The translations under genes and the position numbers were made by a program. Of a stretch of 64,000 bases of DNA, positions 25,671-34,700 are shown one piece after another. Where the stretch lies: NCBI RefSeq assembly GCF_000737325.1, contig NZ_CP011125.1:682001-746000 (forward strand). The letters are read 5' to 3'. Position 1 is the first letter of the stretch, and each line of letters begins with the position of its first letter. A model generated the notes under the pieces. That model saw only the letters and a program-made list of their open reading frames with translations. It was not told the origin of the DNA and did no database searches. This DNA is from Sandaracinus amylolyticus (GTDB taxonomy: Bacteria > Myxococcota_A > Polyangia > Polyangiales > Sandaracinaceae).

Positions 25671-28556
25671 TCACTTCTTCAGCGCGCGGCGCGCGTCGAC
25701 GATCTTGATGACCTCGTTGCCGCGATCGTCGATGACCTTGACCGCGACCTTGTGCCCCGGCTTGAAAGGCAGAGACCGCGTGGTGCGGAGCTGGGCGAAC
25801 TTGTCCTCGTCGATCGCGCCCTTGAGTGCCTTCTGGAGCTTCTCCCAGGCGTTCGCGCCGCCGCCGGGGAAGAGCGCCTGCGAAACGCAGAAGCTCTTCC
25901 CGTCGTAGTCGTGGTCGACCAAGATCGCCGCCGCGCCGTCGCCCTTCGCGCTCGAGGTGAAGCCGGTGGTCGGGTCGTAGAGGTCGATGCCGACCAGTTC
26001 GACCGACACCAGCGAGCCGCCGTTCTCGGGGTGCACCCGCACGTCGGGTGCGCCGAAGACGGCGAAGAGCTGATCGGTCTTTCGCTTCTTGAGCAGGTCG
26101 CCGACCAGGATGTCGGGCGCGGCGTGGGCGAACATGACCTCGCGCCCCGGTACGCCCGCGTCGATCATCTTGCGAGCCTCGGGGTCGCACGCGAATCCCG
26201 CGAACACCAGGACGTCGGCGCCGCGGGTCTCGGCAATCGCGCCGAGCACCTGCGTCGGCGTGACCGGTCCGTGCCGGGGTCCGAACGAGATCGCGAAGGT
26301 GCGGGGATCGCCTTCGGCGTCCGAGCCGCCCTCGGCGTGGAACCACTCGTAGTTGCCCTTGACCGTGCGGAGCGCGGGGAACCGGATGCGCTTGTTTCCC
26401 GGCAGCACGATGCCGGTCTGGCGCAGCAGCTCGACCATCGTCGACAGGTAGTCGGTGACCGCATCCGAGAAGTGCCCCGGCACCGCCGCGGACTTGGACA
26501 CCGGCCCGCCGGCGTCGCGCTGCGTGTCCTCCATCGACGGCAGCGGGATCGCCTCGACCGTGAACGGCCCCGAGACGCGCACCCGTTTCTTGTCCTCGAA
26601 GGGCTGGTCGTAGAGCGTCTCCTGCTCCGCGCTCTCGCGGATGACCCGATCGATCTCCTCCTTGGTCTTGCAGGCATCGATCTTCGGATTCTGCGCGATC
26701 GACTTGAGCGTGATGTGAGGGACGGTCTTGTACTTGAATCCGTCGCGCACTCGATTCGAGCGGAGCTCGTAGTAGGGGAACTTCGCTGTGATGAGCCGCT
26801 GTCGAGCGAGCGAGAGCGCGACGCGGGACGTGTCGCAGGTAATCCAGCGACGTCCCCACTGCTCGGCCACGTAGGCAGTGGTCCCGGAGCCGCAGGTCGG
26901 GTCGAGGACTAGATCACCAGGGTCGGTGGTCATCAGGATGCAGCGCGCGATCGCCTTCGTACCAGTCTGGACGACGTAGAGCTTCGCGTCACCGAAACCA
27001 CTTCCCCGAGTGTCGTCCCAGATGTCGTTCCGCGGCTTGAACGGGAAGTCGTCAAGATAACGAATGAACGTCAGCGTGTTCCCCACAGGCAGCAAGCGGC
27101 CAGCCCTCTGGAGGCGGTCCAATCCTGCCTTGTCGGATCGAAAAGTACCGGCTCCTGGAGTGAAGCGCTTCCCGTCGAGGTAGTACTCGCGAAGGTCATT
27201 TCCCGAAGCAGGCCGCTGATTGGTCAGCGGGTTGGGCCGATACGCACGCGCACGTGGAGGCAGGGCATCGGTGCCGTCGGCCTCTCGGTCGGTCATTCGG
27301 CGTCGCGTACCGTCCGCGAGCTCAACGAATCGAAGGTTGTCATCGTCTACAACCGATCGAGGCTCGAAGACCGGACGGTATTTGACTTTGCCCCTGTCGC
27401 GGGCGAACCAGAGTAGAACGTCGTAAGTGTTATCGAGCAGCTGCCCGCCCTTTCCAGTGGTCTTGCGGAAGACGACTTGGCTGACGAAGTTCTCTGCGCC
27501 GAACACTTCGTCTAGTACGAACCGCACACGATGTACGTTCTCATCGCTAATCTGAACGAAAAGACTGCCCGCTTCGTTGAGCAGGTCCTTGGCGACGAGG
27601 AAGCGATCACGGAGATAGCTGAGATAGCTATGAATCCCGAGCTCCCAAGTGTCGCGATACGCCTGGACCTGCTCGGGCTCGCGGGTGAGACTCGCGTCGT
27701 CGCCGTCCTTCACGTCTCTCCGTGAAATCGACGGCTGAAAGTTCGAGTTGAACTTCACGCCATACGGCGGGTCCATGAAAATGCACTGGACCTGACCGGC
27801 CATGTTCTCGCGCTCGAGCAGCGAGTTGATCACCAGCAGCGAGTCGCCGAGGATCATCCGGTTCGACCAGCCGACCTCGTGCCCGTAGAAGTCGATCTCC
27901 TTCGACGACGGGAGCTCGGGCTTCGCGAACAGGTTGAGCTGACTCTCCTCCTGCTCCTCGCGCTTCACCGCCCGGAGGATCGCCTGGGTCGAGACGCGCT
28001 CGTGAATGTGCAGGCTGACGGTGTCGATCTCGAACTTGGCGTGCTCCTCCTTGCCGGCCCAGACGAGCTGCGGATCGAGGTGGGGGTCGTACGCGTATTC
28101 CTTCTTCCGCTTGGCGGGTAGGCGCTCGAACTCCACCAGGCCAGCGGGCGGGTTGTTCTTGCGCTTCTCGTCGTGCCGGTACTCGCCGACTTCGCCCTCG
28201 AGAGAGGTCTGGTTGCCGCCCGCGCGCTTCTTCTTCGTCGCCATCCCGCTCTCGTCCCTCTCGCCACCACGTCCCGCGTCGCTGCTCTCGATGGTGAGCT
28301 TGCCGATCAGGCGATCGACGAGGATGCCCTTTTCGCGCCCCCGCTCGTCGAGGCCCAACGCCCGACACAGATCTTTCAGCCTGTCGCGTGGCAACTCGAC
28401 GAGCTCGACCGCAAGGTCCACGCGACGTGCCCTCGCGATGCCGTCCACTAGGCGATCCCGCACGCGGCGGTCGGACACCTCGATGCCGTGCGCGTCCACG
28501 ATCCGCAGCAGCTCGTCTCGTGCGAGCTGGGACAGCACGTCGCGCTTGCTCACCAT
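25671..28556 (-). CDS. SAP-containing beta-class DNA methyltransferase (type III Mod-like)
   Basis: Start set at ATG 28556; the frame is open further upstream but reads as Arg/Ser-rich noise. Of 961 residues, ~1-85 hold two tandem SAP-like helix-extended-loop-helix units (LARDELLRIVDAHGIEVSD; LPRDRLKDLCRALGLD) expected to bind DNA. Motif IV DPPYG at 262-266 precedes motif I LDPTCGSGTT at 551-560, the order of beta-class N6-adenine methyltransferases. Residues ~600-961 form a long C-terminal part, probably target recognition and Res docking. It protects host DNA from the Res-like partner 7 nt downstream. Upstream lies the PD-(D/E)XK-TOPRIM gene 52 nt away. Confidence 0.9.
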   Translation of the reverse strand: MVSKRDVLSQLARDELLRIVDAHGIEVSDRRVRDRLVDGIARARRVDLAVELVELPRDRLKDLCRALGLDERGREKGILVDRLIGKLTIESSDAGRGGERDESGMATKKKRAGGNQTSLEGEVGEYRHDEKRKNNPPAGLVEFERLPAKRKKEYAYDPHLDPQLVWAGKEEHAKFEIDTVSLHIHERVSTQAILRAVKREEQEESQLNLFAKPELPSSKEIDFYGHEVGWSNRMILGDSLLVINSLLERENMAGQVQCIFMDPPYGVKFNSNFQPSISRRDVKDGDDASLTREPEQVQAYRDTWELGIHSYLSYLRDRFLVAKDLLNEAGSLFVQISDENVHRVRFVLDEVFGAENFVSQVVFRKTTGKGGQLLDNTYDVLLWFARDRGKVKYRPVFEPRSVVDDDNLRFVELADGTRRRMTDREADGTDALPPRARAYRPNPLTNQRPASGNDLREYYLDGKRFTPGAGTFRSDKAGLDRLQRAGRLLPVGNTLTFIRYLDDFPFKPRNDIWDDTRGSGFGDAKLYVVQTGTKAIARCILMTTDPGDLVLDPTCGSGTTAYVAEQWGRRWITCDTSRVALSLARQRLITAKFPYYELRSNRVRDGFKYKTVPHITLKSIAQNPKIDACKTKEEIDRVIRESAEQETLYDQPFEDKKRVRVSGPFTVEAIPLPSMEDTQRDAGGPVSKSAAVPGHFSDAVTDYLSTMVELLRQTGIVLPGNKRIRFPALRTVKGNYEWFHAEGGSDAEGDPRTFAISFGPRHGPVTPTQVLGAIAETRGADVLVFAGFACDPEARKMIDAGVPGREVMFAHAAPDILVGDLLKKRKTDQLFAVFGAPDVRVHPENGGSLVSVELVGIDLYDPTTGFTSSAKGDGAAAILVDHDYDGKSFCVSQALFPGGGANAWEKLQKALKGAIDEDKFAQLRTTRSLPFKPGHKVAVKVIDDRGNEVIKIVDARRALKK

Positions 28557-28608
28557 GCGGCGAGAATGCCGTAGGGACGACCGACTGCGAAAGCGTGAAC
28601 GTCTCACC

Positions 28609-29811
28609 TCAGGGGTGACGCACCGCCCCGGAAGGACCGACATGGCTGGCGACGAACGCGAACAGCGCCTCGAGCTGCGGGTCCTGCGCGATCTTCTCGA
28701 TGGTCGAGGGCGACAACCTCGAGAAAAACTGGCCGCGCCCGGTTCCACCAAGCCGGTGTTCGAGCACGCGCCGAGGCCTATCGGTCGCGAGCTCCTCCTC
28801 GTTCGAATCAAGCGGCGGTTCACCAGGAAAAGCCAGCGCGAACGCGTCCGGTCGAAGAACGAGGGCCTCGAGCTCCGGTGCGAGCACCACGACGAGCGAC
28901 ATGTCGTCGCCGGCTGCGAGCTGCAGTGCGTCCTCTGCCTCGGCCTTCTGGAGGGCGATACCCTCCGCCTCACGCGTGTCCGCGTCGAACATCAGCACAA
29001 CGGCCGTTCTGCCGACGGCCGCCAACGATCGCGCAAGCGCCTGCGCCGCCTCTTTGCCGCGTGCGGGTACGACGCGATAAGCGGAACGATCGAACCGAGT
29101 ATCGAGCAATTTCGTCAGCAGCACGCGGTCGTTCTCCCCCTCGACGATCACGATCACGCGTGCGCCACTGACTACATCGACCGGTGGGCCGGGCTCCAGC
29201 GGGTCGGGCGACACCGACGCGAGCTCGTGAGAACCCACGAAGAAGTCCGGCAGTCCGTGCTCTATCGCCACCCGCAGCTTCATCTCGAGCGCTCTGGCGA
29301 AGCCGTTCTCCGCGCTGAGCGCCCAGCTGATGTCCTCCGCGTTCCACAGAAGAATCGGGTGCTCGATCATGAAATGCGCGGCGACTCGGGCCGACGCCGT
29401 GAAGCCCCGCTTGCTGAAGACGGATCCGATGCAGAAGCGAGGGCGCCGCAGCAGCTGATTCCTGAGCTTTGACAGCGACTCCGAGTTCTGTGGGGTCGTT
29501 CGATCCTTCGCCTCGCAGATGCAGCGGATCTCCCCGACGCGCACCATCCCGTCGATCTGCTCGAGCTCGAGATTGTTGCGAGGTCCACGGAGTGCCGAAG
29601 TACTCCCGAGACGGACCGAGTAGGGATACGTGACCTGCGCTCCGTCTAACTCGAATGCTCGCAGAACAAGGTGCTCGAGGGCCTTGCCTTTCGCCCAAGC
29701 AGTCTCCTTGCCTGCGAGAATGTCGCTCCATAATGCCTGGAGCTCGGGACGCTGCATGCCCCTGGCAGCCTTCGCCAGCTTGCTCGCGGTGGATTGCTCT
29801 TGCGACGACAT
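28609..29811 (-). CDS. PD-(D/E)XK nuclease - TOPRIM fusion protein
   Basis: A 400-residue protein with two recognisable halves. The N-terminal ~190 residues match a restriction-endonuclease-like fold: helix E46 (GKALEHLVLRAF), D87 in EQIDG, and E100-A-K102 in ICEAKD. This is the full D-ExK catalytic set, similar to Mrr-type nucleases. Residues ~216-330 match TOPRIM: VIVEGENDR with E224, and LMFDAD with D276/D278, preceded by VVPARGKEAA as in OLD-family TOPRIMs. The C-terminal ~70 residues are unassigned. It sits inside the defence operon between the HEPN-like and methyltransferase genes. I know of no named defence protein with this exact pairing. Metal-dependent DNA cleavage is inferred from both folds. 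Confidence 0.8.
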   Translation of the reverse strand: MSSQEQSTASKLAKAARGMQRPELQALWSDILAGKETAWAKGKALEHLVLRAFELDGAQVTYPYSVRLGSTSALRGPRNNLELEQIDGMVRVGEIRCICEAKDRTTPQNSESLSKLRNQLLRRPRFCIGSVFSKRGFTASARVAAHFMIEHPILLWNAEDISWALSAENGFARALEMKLRVAIEHGLPDFFVGSHELASVSPDPLEPGPPVDVVSGARVIVIVEGENDRVLLTKLLDTRFDRSAYRVVPARGKEAAQALARSLAAVGRTAVVLMFDADTREAEGIALQKAEAEDALQLAAGDDMSLVVVLAPELEALVLRPDAFALAFPGEPPLDSNEEELATDRPRRVLEHRLGGTGRGQFFSRLSPSTIEKIAQDPQLEALFAFVASHVGPSGAVRHP

Positions 29812-29823
29812 CGAGAGGCTCCG

Positions 29824-30267
29824 TTAAGTTCGTGGCACGTGAGGGCGTAGCCAATCCAACACAGTTCGCATCACTCGTTTCGCGACGACGTCATCGACGC
29901 GATCTGGCTGATGAGCCGCCTCATTGCGGAGATCGACGAGCCGTTGCAGTCGCGAGGTTGTCTTCACGCGGCCATCGATGGCTATCGCCCGAACGAGTGG
30001 CTCGGACGAATCGTGAGCCCCAGCCGCGATCAGCACGCGAAGGTACGAGCCCGCACCCTTCGTGACCCCCGCTCGAGCGAGCTCCCGTTCGAGCGTTGTG
30101 CCCGTCGCGCGACAGGCTAGGGATGCGGCGACGCGGAGCAGGCGTTCGAGCTCCGTACCAGCGAGATTGTAACCGCCAACGCGCGTGGTCCGCGGCGCAT
30201 CAGCCCTCGCGACCTCACGCTCGAGGCGCTCGATCAGCGCTCTCGCTGCCGTGTCCAGCTCGCTCAT
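29824..30267 (-). CDS. HEPN-like small protein (RX4H motif)
   Basis: A 147-residue all-helical protein. Its C-terminal segment has VDLRNEAAHQPD, where R114 and H119 match the RX4-6H catalytic motif of HEPN ribonucleases, followed by a final amphipathic helix. The start overlaps the stop of the SAP-kinase gene (4 nt), and it ends 12 nt before the PD-(D/E)XK-TOPRIM gene, so it is embedded in the operon. HEPN proteins in defence loci often act as toxins or sensors held in check by a partner. Here the partner could be the overlapping kinase. RNase activity is inferred from the motif alone; an inactive structural HEPN is possible. Confidence 0.65.
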   Translation of the reverse strand: MSELDTAARALIERLEREVARADAPRTTRVGGYNLAGTELERLLRVAASLACRATGTTLERELARAGVTKGAGSYLRVLIAAGAHDSSEPLVRAIAIDGRVKTTSRLQRLVDLRNEAAHQPDRVDDVVAKRVMRTVLDWLRPHVPRT

Positions 30268-31658
30268 CGCCCTGCCTCCAGCGCGTCGATGAATGCGCCG
30301 CAGGCTGGAAACCGTTGGCGCGGGTCCGTGTGGAGTGCGCGATATACCGCATCACGCTGTGAGCTCGAGAGCATATCAGCGTATCCCGGACTGCGAATCC
30401 ACGCGTCGACTCCGTGCAGAATCGCGCACAGGACGCGCGCGAGGCTGAACTGGTCGGATGCGGAGACGAGCCTTCCCGTACGCACCTCCGGGGCGCTGAA
30501 ATGATCGCTCTGGCCGAGGATCGACGTCGCGTGACGAGTCTCGCCTGCTGAGTGCCGGACGAGGGTCGCCGAAATCCCTAGGTCCGCGAGTCGCACGCGC
30601 CCACGGTCATCGATGAGGATGTTCCCTGCGCTGACGTCGCCGTGGACTCGTTCGTGCTCATGCATAGCGTCGAGCCCCGTGGCTGCCTGTCGCATGATCG
30701 CTAGCGCATCGCGCCAGAGCGCCTGCCGCGTCGCGTAGCGCTTCGCGAGCGACTCGCCTCCGTGCTCCATCAGAACGAACGCGCCGAACGTTTCGTCGTG
30801 CTCGTCGTGGAGGTAGCGACACACGTTGCGGTGCGTGATCTCGAGCCCTGCCGCGAACTCGCGGCGCAGAATGTCCACGCATTCAGGGTACGGGAATTTC
30901 GCCACCAGCAATCGCGCAGCGTCGGAGCGCTCATCGCGGACTTCGAACGTGGTCGCCATGCCACCGCGGCCTAGCTCCCTCGTGATGCGGTACCGCCGCG
31001 CAACCAGGACGCCCGCTTTGAGAACCAGCGGGTCCGTCGCGCGCGTCTGGCTTCCATTTGGCGTCGTACCCGACGTTCGCAAGGCTCGCGGCACGGCGGT
31101 GCTCGTTCCGTTTGGAGCGGCCGCATGATTCGCGGAGCTGTCGAGGTCCTCGTTCTCAGCGCGCTGGTGCGTGCCGAGGTCGTCGACCAGCTCGTCCCAC
31201 ACGTTCGAGATCAGCGTGTTTCCGTGCATCCCCTCGATCGCATCGAGAACGTCATCCGCTTCGACGAGGAGGATCTCGGCGTAACGCGCCAACAGGCTGC
31301 GATCCTCGCGAACGTCGGCGACGGAGTAATCACCGATCGCCTCCATTCGACGGCGTAGCCTCGTGCGGTCGAAGCGGACGCACTGCGCGAGCTCTTCTCG
31401 GACCTCATCCCAGCTCTTCCGCCGGGAGCCACCCAGCTCCTCGATGAGCGAGTTCCAGTCCGACGTTCCCCAGGGGCCTTGCGCCGACACGAGCTCGCTG
31501 AGGTCCCGTTGCACTCGAGCTGCGATGCGCGACGCGAGCTTGGCCTTCGTGCCGGATGTCGGTAGGTCGTAGTAGTCCGCGAACGTCCTGAGCTCCACGA
31601 GCGAGAGCTGATCGAGGATCATCCGCACCGCGCTCTTCCGGGGCATCACCCCGATCAT
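30264..31658 (-). CDS. Ser/Thr kinase with N-terminal SAP domain
   Basis: A 464-residue protein (ATG at 31658; a second in-frame ATG at 31646 gives MPRKS). Residues ~9-45 form a SAP-like DNA-binding unit (LSLVELRTFADYYDLPTSGTK). Residues ~60-165 are helical and unassigned, then a Ser/Thr-rich linker. The kinase domain spans ~220-460: Gly loop LGRGGMA, K254, catalytic loop HGDVSAGN (HGD instead of HRD; D341 and N346 kept), DLG with D359, and SAPE. Catalysis therefore looks possible. It heads the minus-strand operon and starts ~50 bp from the divergent helicase gene. The same type of SAP unit occurs in the operon methyltransferase, suggesting both gather on the same DNA. Confidence 0.85.
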   Translation of the reverse strand: MIGVMPRKSAVRMILDQLSLVELRTFADYYDLPTSGTKAKLASRIAARVQRDLSELVSAQGPWGTSDWNSLIEELGGSRRKSWDEVREELAQCVRFDRTRLRRRMEAIGDYSVADVREDRSLLARYAEILLVEADDVLDAIEGMHGNTLISNVWDELVDDLGTHQRAENEDLDSSANHAAAPNGTSTAVPRALRTSGTTPNGSQTRATDPLVLKAGVLVARRYRITRELGRGGMATTFEVRDERSDAARLLVAKFPYPECVDILRREFAAGLEITHRNVCRYLHDEHDETFGAFVLMEHGGESLAKRYATRQALWRDALAIMRQAATGLDAMHEHERVHGDVSAGNILIDDRGRVRLADLGISATLVRHSAGETRHATSILGQSDHFSAPEVRTGRLVSASDQFSLARVLCAILHGVDAWIRSPGYADMLSSSQRDAVYRALHTDPRQRFPACGAFIDALEAGR

Positions 31659-31710
31659 ACCGATCTCGCCCAGCTTGCGTCAGCGGTCGGCGTTCGCCGA
31701 TGCTCTTCGC

Positions 31711-34700
31711 ATGGCGATGCACATCAGCGCCCGAGTGGCGTGGCATGACGATGGGTGGAACGGTCACATCTGTCGCAACCCGGCCGGGAACACGTTCTGC
31801 GTCGGGAGCCGGTCGTACCCTGGTGAGTCGATCGCCGAAGAGCGCGACCTAGAGTGGGAGACTGCGAACGCCGGGCGTCCATGCGAGAGCGTCGACGCGA
31901 TGCCACCGTGCAGCTGGAGCATCAACGCTTTCGGCAAGAAGCGCCTGCGCGCATACGCAGACGCCCCGGACTTCTTTGCGTCGGGCACGCCACGTCGAGA
32001 ATGGGATGTTCCTGCGTCTACGGTGTGCCTGTGGCCGTATGAGGAGATGTACGGCCAGGAGCTTCGTGACGGGAAACGGTACGACCACGCCAAGAGGCTC
32101 GCCCGTGCGCGGGAGTACTTCGCCCAGATCGAGCCACAACGGAGTTTGGTCTTCTACTACGCCAACTACAGCAACCCATTCAGTGAGGACGAAGCGCCGC
32201 GATACGTGGTGGTCGGGATTTCACGGGTGAGGGAGATCGGGCCCGAGCTCTTCTACGAGGGTGCCGCTGAGAAGGACAAAGAGCGTTACGGCGGAGCGTT
32301 CGTGTGGTCTCGGAACGTGACCTCAGCTTATCCGGACGAAGGACTGCGTCTTCCGTACCACCGGTATCGTCGCGACCGAGAAGCGCTCGACCGTTTCGTC
32401 GTCGTGCCCGACAATCCGAGGCTCTGTAAATACGGTACCCGCGCGTTCAGCGATGACGACGCGCTCGGACTCGTAGAGCAGCTCCTGGCTGCCGTCCGCG
32501 AGCTTCGAGCGATGGGCGATGACAGCGAAGACTGGCGCGTCCGCGAGGATTGGCTGCACGCCATTTCCGGGGAGCTGTGGCGCGACCGTGGCTTGTATCC
32601 TGGGCTTCCTGCAGTCCTCGAGTTTCTCGGCGCGGCACCTGCAATCGAGCCACTGCGTGCGTTACCTGCCGCGAAACACTCCACCTTCGCCGAGGGCGTG
32701 TTCGCCGCGCTGGAAGTCGGGCGCGGGGGCAAGCCATTCGGGCTCGACGAGGCGACGCTCAAGCGCGCGAGCCGGCGATTTCGACTCCTGGACGATGGCG
32801 CTCGATCCGTCGCCCAGCGCATCTTGCCGCGCCTGCAGATCACGCGCGATCACGTCGACCGAATCGTAGGCGAGAACCGTGAGGAGCATGGGCTCCCCGA
32901 GAACCTCGACCACATCGCGCAGGACCCGTACGTGCTTTGTGAGCGCTTCATCGGAGACGATCCCGATGACAGGATCACGTGGGCCACGGTCGACCGCGCG
33001 GTGTTGCCGTCGCCGGACCTCGGCGGGGCGCCGCTCTCCGACGTCGGTCCCGACGATGCGCGACGCTTTCGCGCGCTTCTCGCGGACGCACTCAGGCGCA
33101 ACACGTCCGACACGTTCGTGCCGGTCGACCATCTGATCTCCCAGGTGAACGACCGCCTCGCGAAGCTTCCGGCGTGGAAGAGTCACGCATTCAGCTCGCG
33201 CTACCTCGAAGTCGATCGCGAAGTGATAGCTGCTTCGCTGGTCCAGCGAGAGATCGAGGGTGCGAAGTACGTCTACCTCGAGAGTGCCTGGCGAGACGAG
33301 CGAGCGATCGAAGACTACTTTAGGTTCTTCGCCGGCGGTCCGGACGTGCCGCTGCGCCGGCCTGTCACCGAGGCGCACTGGCGCAATTGGCTGCATCGGT
33401 CCGACAGCGTGCTGGCGGGGCTCGAGGGGGACGATTACCGCACCGCGATCGACGGACAGATCGCTTTGTGTCAGCGCCTGTTCCGACGGCCCCTCGCGTG
33501 CATCGCCGGCGCCGCCGGAACGGGCAAGACGACTGTCGTTCGTGCGATCGTAGACGCGGTTCGCCTCGCTCACGGCGACGGCTCTCCCGTTCTCGCCCTT
33601 GCGCCGACGGGGAAGGCCGCCGATCGACTGCGTGAGGTACTCGGCACGCGCTCTGGAGTGCGCACAGAAACCGTGCACGCGTTTCTCGCACGGAATGGAT
33701 GGCTGCGCGACAACATGACTGTGCGCCCTCAAGGGCGCACACCGGACACGAGCTGCGAGACCGTCATCATCGACGAGTGCTCGATGCTGGACCTGGAGGT
33801 GCTCGCAACGACGCTCCGAGCGCTCGACCGGAACGCAGTACGTCGAATGATTCTCGTCGGAGATCCCAACCAGCTGCCCCCGATCGGACGCGGCCGTTCG
33901 TTCGCCGACATCGTCGAGTGGCTCACGGCCGAGCATCCGGACTGCATCGAGACGCTACAGCAGAACCTGAGGCAACTCGAGGGACGAGCGACCGGGCGCG
34001 GAACGGGGATTGTCGACCTTGCGCAGGCCTTCATGGGGGCGACCCTCGCCGCTGTAAAGGACGAGTCGAGCGGTATTGCGACCGAGGAGATGCTCCGCCG
34101 CGTCCAATTGGGAGGCGACGTCGACGCCGACCTGCGGGTGATCTACTACGACGACCCGCAGTCACTCGCGTCACTTCTGCTCGCGCGGATCGACGCTGAC
34201 CTGACTGAGCTATGGCCCGACGGCGCTGATCCTCCGACCTACAAGCTCTGGCAAAAAGGCTTCGAGCAGGGTCCGCAGGCTTGGCAGATCCTGACTCCTA
34301 CGCGCGGTGAGATGCACGGGATCGAGGCGCTCAATCGCGAGTGTCAAGCACACGTCACATCGGGTATACGAGATCGAGCTGGTGCACTCGATGGAATCAA
34401 GCTCTTCGATAAGGTCATCCAGATCAGAAACCGCACGAGGTCACGGCCGCTCTACGCGTGGGACCAGACGCAGAGATGCGTCGTCGCGACAGAAGTGTTC
34501 AACGGCGAGATCGGCCTGGCCTCGATACACTCGTTCGACTCCGAAGAGTGGAAAAAGAGGTTCTTCCGGCTGAAGCGGATTCAGGTCTCGTTCGCGCGCA
34601 AACCTCACCTTCGCGTCTCGTACGGTGAGGACACCGGAAAGACTCCCGATGGTCGATGGGCTCCGCGCGAGAAGGTCGAGGACAACCTGGAGCTCGGGTA

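Noticed and set aside
28557-28973. Long N-terminal extension of the methyltransferase
   Set aside because: The extra ~139 codons are Arg/Ser-rich noise overlapping the TOPRIM-fusion gene in another frame; the SAP units begin right after ATG 28556.
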